Below are positions 13,199 to 20,345 of a DNA stretch of 23,129 bases, piece after piece. The DNA lies in the IMG/VR virus record IMGVR_UViG_3300047558_000117, positions 1 through 23,129 of that record; one strand, 5' to 3'. This stretch comes from a virus. A model generated the notes under the pieces. It was not told the DNA's origin, made no database searches, and worked only from the letters and a program-made list of their open reading frames with translations. The translations under genes were made by a program, and so were the position numbers. The number at the start of each line of letters is the position of its first letter. The stretch's first letter is position 1.

Positions 13199-13979
13199 TG
13201 CCTAGCTCCCTGTTAATGATTGTAGCAAAGTCTTTGTTATAGTAGTGTACGGGATACCACTGGTGGTGTGACTGAATACGTAGCGCATGAGGCAGGACCT
13301 CGTATACTAACTCGTTGTGCCATACTTCTGTTTGTAGATTCTGAATCCACCGTTTCATATGGACCATAGAGAAGTCTGCGAGGCTAGGCATAGTACAATT
13401 CTCTACGCCATGTAGTAGAGTGGCAATACCATAGACTACATCTGTGGTAGCGTTTTCCTCTGATGAGTGCTTGAGAGTAGCCTTAACCTCTGGCCAGTTT
13501 TCAAAAATGTCTTTTACTGTGGCATAGAATCCTTCTGCTAGGGTGCTCTTTTTAAAGTATGTCATAGCATTATACACGGAAGGTAAGCCACTGTCAATAA
13601 ATGTTTGTCTATAAGCTGGTGAGGTGGATATGGCGCCACGATAGTCTCTGATTGTAGTACAGATATTGAGGTCACGATCCTTATGTGCGTCCCACCACCA
13701 GTCTACAGCACGTGGTAGATATAGGTCGGACTCTAACTTAATAGTCTCCTGGTATGGCGATAGATTGTATACTTGATAGTCATCAGCCAGACGCCATGGG
13801 TCCTTAGACACTGAAGTAGTCTTGATAATGTGGTCATAGCGACTATCACTGATATCGTGGTCAGTGATTAAGCTAACTTTAGCCTGTGGCATAGTACGAT
13901 GTATGCTATCAGTTAGGGTGTTGGCGCATACCAGGTATTGTTGGTCGCCAGTAGCAACAATAACGAATCCTCTGCTCAT
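13188..13979 (-). CDS. GT-A-like glycosyltransferase paralog (ESD motif)
   Basis: This 263-aa protein has a Rossmann start 'RGFVIVATGDQQYLVCA' (3-19), 'KVSLITDHDI' (34-43), 'YNLSPYQETIKLESDLYLP' (71-89) and 'ATTDVVYGIA' (177-186). It is a paralog of the next gene upstream, which has 'YDLTPYDETLVLDTDYVV' at the matching place. Here the first Asp of DxD is Glu (E83-S-D85), which some families tolerate. A C-terminal 'HHQWYPVHYYNKDF' (238-251) replaces the His-rich end of the paralog. It is coupled by ATGA to the upstream gene and has GGAGAG 6 nt before its start. It is a likely sugar transferase, perhaps with altered donor use or reduced activity. Confidence 0.7.
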   Translation of the reverse strand: MSRGFVIVATGDQQYLVCANTLTDSIHRTMPQAKVSLITDHDISDSRYDHIIKTTSVSKDPWRLADDYQVYNLSPYQETIKLESDLYLPRAVDWWWDAHKDRDLNICTTIRDYRGAISTSPAYRQTFIDSGLPSVYNAMTYFKKSTLAEGFYATVKDIFENWPEVKATLKHSSEENATTDVVYGIATLLHGVENCTMPSLADFSMVHMKRWIQNLQTEVWHNELVYEVLPHALRIQSHHQWYPVHYYNKDFATIINRELGNEQ

Positions 13980-14803
13980 TTGTTTCTCTCCTCGTCCGCC
14001 GCAATCATATTCATAAACTCAGGCTTGCCCAACATATGAAAGTCATGGTCAACTATCTCAATATAGGCTGGACGCTGTCGCCCACGAATGTCTACATCGT
14101 GGGTCAGCTTGAATCTGTTGTAGTCTAGCATTTCTATGGTACCACTAGCGTCTAGGTGCTGTAATTGACCAGGGATACTATCTTCGGGTAGCTCTAACTG
14201 GCCATTGACTGTGCGCATGGCAATAGTTAGGGCATAGTCGTTTCTGAATGTGTTAGATAGGAACTTGTACAATTCGCCATAGTAGTCATAGTTCTCTTGG
14301 ATAGTAGTCATCATGTGGAAGATATCGTGGGCACGTTGTGACTTGCGGAAGCGTATGACTGTTGCCCAGTATGTACCTTGGAATACATCTGAGATTAGCT
14401 CATTGGGTTCGTCGGCAAAGATATACTTGGCTGAAGTATAGCATACAAAGTCACTGGGCAGATTAAATGTCTTGAGTAGTTCCCTGCTGTTTACTACATA
14501 GTCAGTATCTAGGACCAAGGTTTCATCGTATGGAGTTAAGTCGTATACTAGGTGGCGAGACTTATTGAACCATGACATTTTGTGCATCTTATTAGTACGA
14601 TCAGGGTCGATTAGAATAGTGCGGTCGAACTGATATGAGCCAGTGATGGATGGTCTGGTCGCAGTAGTATCTAGGGTATTCTTGTCAGTAATGATTGTAA
14701 CAGGCAGACCTAGAAAGTGGTTGATACGCTTGGCAGCCCAGCATGCCATGCGATAGTAGTCATTGTTGTTATTGTGGGCAATTAGGACGGCACCTCTAGT
14801 CAT
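13976..14803 (-). CDS. GT-A-like glycosyltransferase (DTD motif)
   Basis: This 275-aa protein has 'RGAVLIAHNNNNDYYRMACW' (3-22), 'LPVTIITDKNTL' (33-44), 'YDLTPYDETLVLDTDYVV' (87-104) with the D99-T-D101 metal/donor motif, and 'FRNDYALTIAM' (186-196). A C-terminal 'DHDFHMLGKPEF' (252-263) recalls the HxxGxxK end of GT8-like enzymes. It probably transfers a sugar from a nucleotide donor. It starts one base after the stop of the 105-aa gene and overlaps the next gene as ATGA. With the 13188 gene it forms a tandem duplicate pair whose second copy has an altered DxD. The target is unknown; position next to the tail-fibre genes and a late-type promoter favours virion-associated work. Confidence 0.78.
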   Translation of the reverse strand: MTRGAVLIAHNNNNDYYRMACWAAKRINHFLGLPVTIITDKNTLDTTATRPSITGSYQFDRTILIDPDRTNKMHKMSWFNKSRHLVYDLTPYDETLVLDTDYVVNSRELLKTFNLPSDFVCYTSAKYIFADEPNELISDVFQGTYWATVIRFRKSQRAHDIFHMMTTIQENYDYYGELYKFLSNTFRNDYALTIAMRTVNGQLELPEDSIPGQLQHLDASGTIEMLDYNRFKLTHDVDIRGRQRPAYIEIVDHDFHMLGKPEFMNMIAADEERNK

Positions 14804-14804
14804 A

Positions 14805-15122
14805 TTATCGCTTAGTAGATAAGGCTTGTAATTCGGCGTTCCACTCTAGCATAACTGTGGTATATACTTCTTCTGCGGCGTATAGGAGGTCTTTTACTCG
14901 CACTGAGATAGGGTTGCTATAGTCGTCTAGGAGGACAGCTTTATCTGTAGGCGTGGTGCGTAGATAGGCTAGTAATTCGGTGGTCACTGTAAACTTGCCA
15001 CCATTGTGTAAGGTCGTTAATCGTGGTAGATACTTCTCTTTAAGGTATACTTTGGATTCCTGGAAGTGGAAGCGTTCTTTGATGTTGTCAACTAAGACTC
15101 TGGTAGTTTGAATATCTGACAT
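14805..15122 (-). CDS. 105-aa conserved-looking phage protein heading the glycosyltransferase operon
   Basis: This 105-aa product is charged and has no signal or membrane segment. 'VLVDNIKERFHFQESKVYLK' (9-28) looks helical; 'RLTTLHNGGKFTVTTELLAY' (34-53), 'KAVLLDDYSNPISV' (61-74) and a closing helix 'VYTTVMLEWNAELQAL' follow. I recall similar small hypothetical proteins near tail genes in marine myoviruses but no function. TAGGAG lies about 7 nt before the ATG, and a T4-late-like octamer lies 19 nt before it, so this gene probably begins the transcript that carries the glycosyltransferases, radical SAM and SGNH genes. It could be an adaptor or a small virion component; this is inference. Confidence 0.8.
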   Translation of the reverse strand: MSDIQTTRVLVDNIKERFHFQESKVYLKEKYLPRLTTLHNGGKFTVTTELLAYLRTTPTDKAVLLDDYSNPISVRVKDLLYAAEEVYTTVMLEWNAELQALSTKR

Positions 15123-15141
15123 TGTTTTCTCCTAGATAGGA

Positions 15142-15149
15142 TATTTACA
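15142..15149 (-). promoter_or_regulatory. T4-late-promoter-like octamer TGTAAATA
   Basis: On the minus strand TGTAAATA differs from the T4 late consensus TATAAATA at one position and lies 19 nt before the ATG at 15122. Start of transcription about 6 nt downstream would leave a short leader containing the TAGGAG ribosome site. It sits in a 51-bp gap, the right place to drive the eight-gene operon late in infection. Confidence 0.5.
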
Positions 15150-15173
15150 ATGATTTGCTGTGCTCTAGATATT

Positions 15174-16217
15174 TTATTGGGCGGATACTACTTGAGTAAC
15201 TGCGGGATTTGCCCAGTTTGAGGTGTTCTGTAGATAGGTAGCGGCGGGTTGCTTCACTACTAGACTAATCTTTGTGCCAGCATTAACAGTAGCGTTTTCA
15301 GGATTTTCGTCTAGGACTATGGTAAATATGAATCGGCCTGCTTTATTATACTTGACACGCAGTGATAGGGCTGTGCCAGTAGTGTAACCTTGACCAGCGC
15401 CATAGTTCTTATAATTTATTTCGCCATACTGGGTAAATAGGGTTAGGTCAGTATCTGCTGTGTATGAGCCACTAGCGAGATGGTGGAAGCCATAAGAGGT
15501 ACTAGCGATACTACTACGTGGAGCTATACCAGCGCCGCCTACTTTAGTGAATCCAGTATAAGCAATATTGCCAATAGCGGTAGTATCACTAGAGATAACC
15601 AAGGTGCCGGCATCACTGGCAATATCAGCAATTAGGTTGTTAATAGTATTATTAACTGTGCCACTATGGGCGGCTGAGAACTTGAATTGTCCACCACTGT
15701 TAAAGAAGTATCTGGCTAGGTCATGGTTAGAGAATGTAACTGTAAATGTCACAGTTAGCTTGTCCCGCCATGATTGTGCGGATGTTGCTGTGTAGGCTAT
15801 ATCTGAGCCTTGGGTGGCTGCACGTAGTCTATAGTCTGTGATTAGCTTTAGGTTATTAGCTATGGCTGAGGTAGCTGAATCAGAGATAGTACGAATACGC
15901 TTAGTGTTGCCAGGGTTGCCATTCTCATCTGAGAATGTCATTGGCTGTAGATAATCTTGCATGCCCTGGTGGGTGGCTGCTTGACTAATATACTTGACTA
16001 ACTGTGCCCAGTGCGTAAACTTGATAGGGTCACTGATAGCTACTAGTGGGAAACTTTGATAGACAGGGTAACCGGCGCCTTCGTTTAACTGAGTAGTAAG
16101 ACCATAGCCATAGCTGCCATCACCCGTACTCCAGATTCTGTTTAAGTTGTACTGGTTATTGGTAATGTAGCCATTGATATCTGGCGCTATGATCTTGTTT
16201 GAGGCGGAGTAGGTCAT
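15174..16217 (-). CDS. Phage structural protein, third of three tandem paralogs
   Basis: This 347-aa protein shares a layout with the two genes upstream. An N-terminal 'IIAPDINGYITNNQYNLNRIW' type segment (quoted in part: D-I-N-G, Y-N-L-N-R-I-W) is followed by 'GSYGYGL', then T-H-Q-G. A central 'WRDKLTVTFTVTF' precedes 'ARYFFNSGGQFKFSAAHS', then 'NTINNLIADIASDAGTLVIS' and a glycine-rich 'YGAGQGY'. The Thr/Ser/Asn/Gly richness, beta-strand periodicity and location after the fibre genes suggest a virion tail or fibre component, perhaps receptor-binding. No catalytic motif is visible. A weak purine-rich ribosome site (AAGAATAAGAA) precedes the ATG. The exact virion position cannot be told. Confidence 0.75.
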   Translation of the reverse strand: MTYSASNKIIAPDINGYITNNQYNLNRIWSTGDGSYGYGLTTQLNEGAGYPVYQSFPLVAISDPIKFTHWAQLVKYISQAATHQGMQDYLQPMTFSDENGNPGNTKRIRTISDSATSAIANNLKLITDYRLRAATQGSDIAYTATSAQSWRDKLTVTFTVTFSNHDLARYFFNSGGQFKFSAAHSGTVNNTINNLIADIASDAGTLVISSDTTAIGNIAYTGFTKVGGAGIAPRSSIASTSYGFHHLASGSYTADTDLTLFTQYGEINYKNYGAGQGYTTGTALSLRVKYNKAGRFIFTIVLDENPENATVNAGTKISLVVKQPAATYLQNTSNWANPAVTQVVSAQ

Positions 16218-16229
16218 ATATTCTTATTC

Positions 16230-17375
16230 TTATGATGATAGCGAAGTATCCGCAGTGATGGTAGGCGTTATCCAGTTGTCTAGTACGCCATAGTTATTAG
16301 CTGGTTGTCTGAGTGTTAGGGTAGTGTAGGTGCCTGCTTGAACGGCTAGGTTGTTAGGTACTTCGTCTACTGTAACTGTAATAGTCATAGTGCCTGCTTT
16401 ATCATATGAGGCATCTACTGAATAATTGGTAGCGGCGCCACTGTAGCCACCACCTGCGCCGTATCTTCTGCCACCAGGGTTAGTTGTATAGCCCATGTCA
16501 CTGTATTGAGTATGTAGTCTAACTGTAGTATTAGCTGAGTATGCGCTACTGTAGAAGTAATAGAAGCCATAGTTAGCATCTGCTAGGACGCTTCTAGGCG
16601 CAGTACCGGAGCCACCGACTTTAACTAAGCCTGTGTAATTGATGCCAGAGATTCTAACTACGCCGGAGTTAGGTGAGGTAGAGGTAGGACTAGAGATAAT
16701 TAAGGTACCAGCATCGCCACATAAGTCGTTGATTAGGTTGTTGATAGTGTTGGCAATAGTAGTACCATGGCCACTGTTGATAGCGATTTGACCACCGTTG
16801 TTGAAAAAGTATCTGGCATGTGCTGTTGGATCAGCAGGAGTGGAGCCATCAGCGGCTCTACCTGGACCAAAATATATAGTAAACTTAGCTACAAACTTGT
16901 CTGACCATGTGGTCGATAGACTAGCCGTACTAGTAATGTTGTATGGAGACTGGAAGGCCGCGTTTAGTCTGTTAGTGTATAGCTCTTGGATGTTAGCATC
17001 AATCTTAGCAGGTACAGAAGCAAAGTCTGCAGCACCTACTTTATAGTCTTCTTGTGGCACTTCACCAGCTGACTTGGTGTTGTCTAGGCCGAATCTAAGT
17101 GTGGATAGTGGGTGCGGTAAGGTAGTGCCTTGATGTAGTGCGATAACAGGGATTTGAGATGGAACAAACGCCCAGTGTACTTTACGAATCTTATCGCCAG
17201 GTGCGACGGTTGGGAAGTTAGCGTAGGCAGTTTCACCGTCGGCCAGAATCATCTTTAGGCCATAGCCATAGTCGTCAGCTCCGCTACCCCATAGTTTGTC
17301 TAGGTTGTAGGAGTTAGTACTACCATAACTATTGATATCACCAACGGAGATTGTTTTGCCTACTTCGTATGCCAT
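16230..17375 (-). CDS. Phage structural protein, second of three tandem paralogs
   Basis: This 381-aa protein is the longest of the trio. The shared blocks are 'ISVGDINSYGSTNSYNLDKL', 'DDYGYGLKM', 'ALHQGTTL', 'WSDKFVAKFTIYF', then 'ARYFFNNGGQIAINSGH', 'NTINNLINDLCGDAGTLII' and 'INYTGLVKVGGSGTAPRS'. The extra length comes from an insertion after the HQG block (a 'DYKVGAADFASVPAKI' segment) and from a Pro/Ala/Gly-rich loop ahead of ARYFFN. It ends with a 'DKAGTMTITVTVDEVPNNL' strand pair also seen in the 347-aa paralog. It is likely a tail or fibre component. The ATG is preceded by CGGAAA. Closer similarity to the 347-aa gene than to the 328-aa gene suggests two successive duplications. Confidence 0.75.
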   Translation of the reverse strand: MAYEVGKTISVGDINSYGSTNSYNLDKLWGSGADDYGYGLKMILADGETAYANFPTVAPGDKIRKVHWAFVPSQIPVIALHQGTTLPHPLSTLRFGLDNTKSAGEVPQEDYKVGAADFASVPAKIDANIQELYTNRLNAAFQSPYNITSTASLSTTWSDKFVAKFTIYFGPGRAADGSTPADPTAHARYFFNNGGQIAINSGHGTTIANTINNLINDLCGDAGTLIISSPTSTSPNSGVVRISGINYTGLVKVGGSGTAPRSVLADANYGFYYFYSSAYSANTTVRLHTQYSDMGYTTNPGGRRYGAGGGYSGAATNYSVDASYDKAGTMTITVTVDEVPNNLAVQAGTYTTLTLRQPANNYGVLDNWITPTITADTSLSS

Positions 17376-17389
17376 TTTCCGTGTGCTTC

Positions 17390-18376
17390 TTATATGTTAG
17401 GTACTGAAACTGTAGGTGTGCCCCAAGAGTTAGTAAGGTTTGTAGTTTCTGGTGGGTTAACAGTACAAGTACAGGTTGTGCCTGCGTTTACTTTATTGCC
17501 ACCAATGTCTGAACTTACGTCAACACGGGCAGTAAGGGTAATAGTACCACTGCCGTTATAAGCTGCAGTTACGTAAATTCTAGAGTTAGTAGTATAGTTA
17601 GTTGTATGAGCGGCAGCTCCGTTAACGCCACCAGCGCCGCCGCCCAGATATGTTACGTCTGACGCTTGTGTATGAACTGTTTGGGCACCACTAGTTAAAC
17701 TGTAGAAGCCTAAGCCCGTGTTAGTACTAGTGCCGGATGGTGCCGAGCCGCCAATTTGAGTTATGCCCGTGTATGTTGTGCCAGCAATAGTACAGCCGCC
17801 AGATGATAGCACGATTGTGCCAAGGTCACTACATAAGTCACTTACAAGAGTGTTAATGGTACTTGCTTGGGTAGAGTGTGCCATTGATAGTCTGATTTGA
17901 CCACCGCAGTTAAAGAAGTAGCGTGCCGCGTTATTACTAGAGAATGATACGGTGGCTGTAAACGTAATCTCGGTGCCCCAAGCGGAGCCTCTAGAACCGG
18001 TAGCACTAGAAGAACTGCCCTGTGAGGCGGCATTCATTCTGTTATTTTCTAAGGAGGTTAGGTTAGCATTTAGGTTAGTTAGGAACTGGATCAATCCGCC
18101 AACTGCTGGCGCTGGTGTTAGGGATACTGTAGTACCTTGGTGGGCACCAGCAGTTACCATTGACGCTACTAAGGTTTGCCATGGGTTGACGTTAACAGGG
18201 TTATTAACAACTGCTACGTTTGCGACAGATAGCTGGTTAGTGGTTGTGTTTTGACCATAGCCAAAGTTACCAGTGCCGGTTGTGTCGCCCCAGATTCTGT
18301 TAAAGTTAGTAGTGTTGTTACGAATAAATCCGTTAACATCTGCTGCCTGAATTAATCCACCTTGTGAGTATGCCAT
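17390..18376 (-). CDS. Phage structural protein, first of three tandem paralogs
   Basis: This 328-aa protein has 'LIQAADVNGFIRNNTTNFNR' (8-27), 'GNFGYGQNT', 'AGAHQGTTVSL', 'WGTEITFTATVSF', 'ARYFFNCGGQIRLSMAHS', 'STINTLVSDLCSDLGTIVLS', 'TYTGITQIGGS' and a glycine-rich 'YLGGGAGGVNG'. The same blocks occur in the two following genes, so this is one protein family in triplicate. It has several Cys residues that the paralogs lack ('CTCTV' near the end, 'NCGGQ', 'SGGCTI'). Composition (Thr, Ser, Asn, Gly) and location after two fibre-like genes suggest a tail or fibre protein. AGGATAAG lies directly upstream of the ATG, in the gap after the 641-aa gene. Confidence 0.75.
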   Translation of the reverse strand: MAYSQGGLIQAADVNGFIRNNTTNFNRIWGDTTGTGNFGYGQNTTTNQLSVANVAVVNNPVNVNPWQTLVASMVTAGAHQGTTVSLTPAPAVGGLIQFLTNLNANLTSLENNRMNAASQGSSSSATGSRGSAWGTEITFTATVSFSSNNAARYFFNCGGQIRLSMAHSTQASTINTLVSDLCSDLGTIVLSSGGCTIAGTTYTGITQIGGSAPSGTSTNTGLGFYSLTSGAQTVHTQASDVTYLGGGAGGVNGAAAHTTNYTTNSRIYVTAAYNGSGTITLTARVDVSSDIGGNKVNAGTTCTCTVNPPETTNLTNSWGTPTVSVPNI

Positions 18377-18385
18377 TTCTTATCC

Positions 18386-20311
18386 TTACTTAATGATACA
18401 GAGAACTAGCTTCTCACCAGGATCATCATTAGACTCTATTGCCCAGCCGAATGGGTTAGCCATGCTTGAAACTGCTACGCCATCTTTGAATGGCGATACA
18501 CGGTCATGCTTGTTGACTGGCCCTACGATTCTGACTGGTACACGACCACAGTAAGCTACTGCTGGGTGAGTTTCTTGTGGACCCGCTCCACCGTTCATTA
18601 GATATGCCCAAGCGTCACTTACTACGCCTAGTACAGCGTCACCGTTTTGTGCGCTGGTAATTTCTTCACTACCACCAACTGTCATTACTGTACCTGTTGG
18701 ATAGTTGGCATCAGCATGGTGACGCTCTGCCAAGTCTGCTGAGTATGTAGCTTCTAAGGTTGAATCTGTAGTTAGTTTCCACTTACCTGTAATTGTGCCT
18801 TCTGTACTTGGCGCACCTGTAGAAATATTACGTGTGCGTAGTTCTGCTACACCACTGACTGTTAAGCCTGTAGTAGCAATAACTGTTGTGTTAGCTGTCA
18901 AACTACCAACTGTGGCTGCGGTGTTACATAGTAGAACGTTAGTCTTGGTAGTGTTTGTAACGTTGATGTTAGTAAAGTTGCCAGTAGGAGCAGTAATAGC
19001 ACTTGACAAGGTTACTGATGTGCCTACCATTGTTGTAATGTTGGCTAGAGTAATATTAGACTGGGCTGATTTTAAGTATTCTAGGTTTGCTGGCTCGGCT
19101 GAGGTTGATACTGCGGCTAGCTTACCAAAGATAGTGCCACCAACTCGTAAGTTAGCGCCAATGTTTACGCCGCCAGTAGGAATGTCTAGGGCGCCGTATG
19201 CTGTAGTTGCGCTTGTAGGTGTGTTAGCACCGTTGATTGTGATTGAGTTTGTACTAGGCGTTACGTTTGTTGTGCCACCAGTTGTTGCGGCTAGAATACC
19301 ATTGAACGCTGGTGAAGTTACAGAAGATACAGCGATAATATTGCCAGTCTTAACTGTGCCCCAAGTATTTACAGTGTTAACTTGAGAAGAAGCGATAGTA
19401 ACATCGTCGGCAATAATATATGTTCCCTTAGGACCGATATTAGTACTATCATTGCCACGATATTGACCACTGAATGCAACTTTTGCTGAGCCTGAGAAAT
19501 AATGATGTTTAACACCTACTGAGTAGGTGGTATCACCAGTTAGCGGTGTCCCAGATTCTTGTAGATCAATCATTGGATTAGAAACAGTCAATGATGTGGT
19601 ACTAGTAGATGATTGTGGTCCAGTAACAACGAATGTGCCTCGCACAGTCACTGTGTCCGCCGCATCGGTTCCTAATGTTACGCTGCCATCAGCATAAAGA
19701 TTGCCGGTTATTTGAGTATTGCCAGTAATGTTGGCATTAAGTGCGGTTAGTTGATTTGTAGCACTAATGTTGGCGGCACTTAGATTGCCACTTAAGGTTA
19801 GGTTAGGAGCGTTTAGAGCGCCAGAAATTGTAGCACTGCCAGCAACAGTTAGATTAGCACCTAGAGCCACGTTACCTGTCAATGTTGAAGTGTTGCTTAC
19901 TGTTAGATTGTTTGATTGTAGATTACCTAAGCCAGTCAAGTGTTTTGGGTTAGTAGAAAGACCACTAGTTGTTGCTACATATTCAGTATCAAAGGTAACA
20001 ATTTGTGACCAAGAAGGTAAACTAGAATCTTCGTTGTTACTCTTTACTTTGAGGCCTGCCCATGAGTTAGCAACAGCGTTGGTCTGTCTGGTATCATACC
20101 ACATCTGACCTTGGATAGCGTATTGAGGGCCGTTGGCACCGTTAGCACTAGCAAAGTTCTCAGCTAAGAGCATGAAGTTCTGGTCAACTGGGCTGCCGTA
20201 GCCACTAAAATTTCTGCCAGGGAATGTTAAGTTAGCAACTGTTCCTGACTGTCCATCCTGAACTGTTAGTGAGTTTGTGCTATTCTTGCCGTAATTTAAC
20301 GTATATGCCAT
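18386..20311 (-). CDS. Large tail-fibre-like protein with C-terminal 'ADLAE' domain
   Basis: This 641-aa protein has three parts. The N-terminal module 'FPGRNFSGYGSPVDQNFMLL' (30-49) and 'GQMWYDTRQTN' (68-78) resembles virion-attachment ends of marine-myovirus fibre proteins and is shared in part with the 647-aa neighbour. A long central region (about 130-510) repeats short strands such as 'LTVSNTSTLTGNVAL', 'NLTVAGSATISGAL' and 'NITGNTQITGNLYADGSVTL', typical of a trimeric beta-fibre. The C-terminal domain starts 'YSADLAERHHADANYPTGTV' (523-542) and continues through 'VLGVVSDAWAYLMN' and 'CGRVPVRIVGPV' (588-599), as in the neighbour. It probably forms part of the tail fibre and contacts the host. 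A late-promoter-like octamer and AGAGG precede the ATG. Confidence 0.82.
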   Translation of the reverse strand: MAYTLNYGKNSTNSLTVQDGQSGTVANLTFPGRNFSGYGSPVDQNFMLLAENFASANGANGPQYAIQGQMWYDTRQTNAVANSWAGLKVKSNNEDSSLPSWSQIVTFDTEYVATTSGLSTNPKHLTGLGNLQSNNLTVSNTSTLTGNVALGANLTVAGSATISGALNAPNLTLSGNLSAANISATNQLTALNANITGNTQITGNLYADGSVTLGTDAADTVTVRGTFVVTGPQSSTSTTSLTVSNPMIDLQESGTPLTGDTTYSVGVKHHYFSGSAKVAFSGQYRGNDSTNIGPKGTYIIADDVTIASSQVNTVNTWGTVKTGNIIAVSSVTSPAFNGILAATTGGTTNVTPSTNSITINGANTPTSATTAYGALDIPTGGVNIGANLRVGGTIFGKLAAVSTSAEPANLEYLKSAQSNITLANITTMVGTSVTLSSAITAPTGNFTNINVTNTTKTNVLLCNTAATVGSLTANTTVIATTGLTVSGVAELRTRNISTGAPSTEGTITGKWKLTTDSTLEATYSADLAERHHADANYPTGTVMTVGGSEEITSAQNGDAVLGVVSDAWAYLMNGGAGPQETHPAVAYCGRVPVRIVGPVNKHDRVSPFKDGVAVSSMANPFGWAIESNDDPGEKLVLCIIK

Positions 20312-20333
20312 TTGGTTTAACCTCTTATTCTTT

Positions 20334-20341
20334 TATTTATT
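20334..20341 (-). promoter_or_regulatory. T4-late-promoter-like octamer AATAAATA
   Basis: On the minus strand AATAAATA differs from TATAAATA at one position and lies in the 34-bp gap before the 641-aa fibre gene, 22 nt from its ATG. A start 6 nt downstream would give a leader of about 16 nt with the AGAGG ribosome site. Spacing and context fit a late promoter read by a gp55-type sigma factor. Confidence 0.5.
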
Positions 20342-20345
20342 CTGT

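Noticed and set aside
18795-19385. 196-aa plus-strand open frame opposite the 641-aa fibre gene
   Set aside because: Val/Ala/Leu-rich low-complexity product typical of the antisense of a Thr/Asn/Ala-rich gene; no ribosome site or neighbours on that strand.
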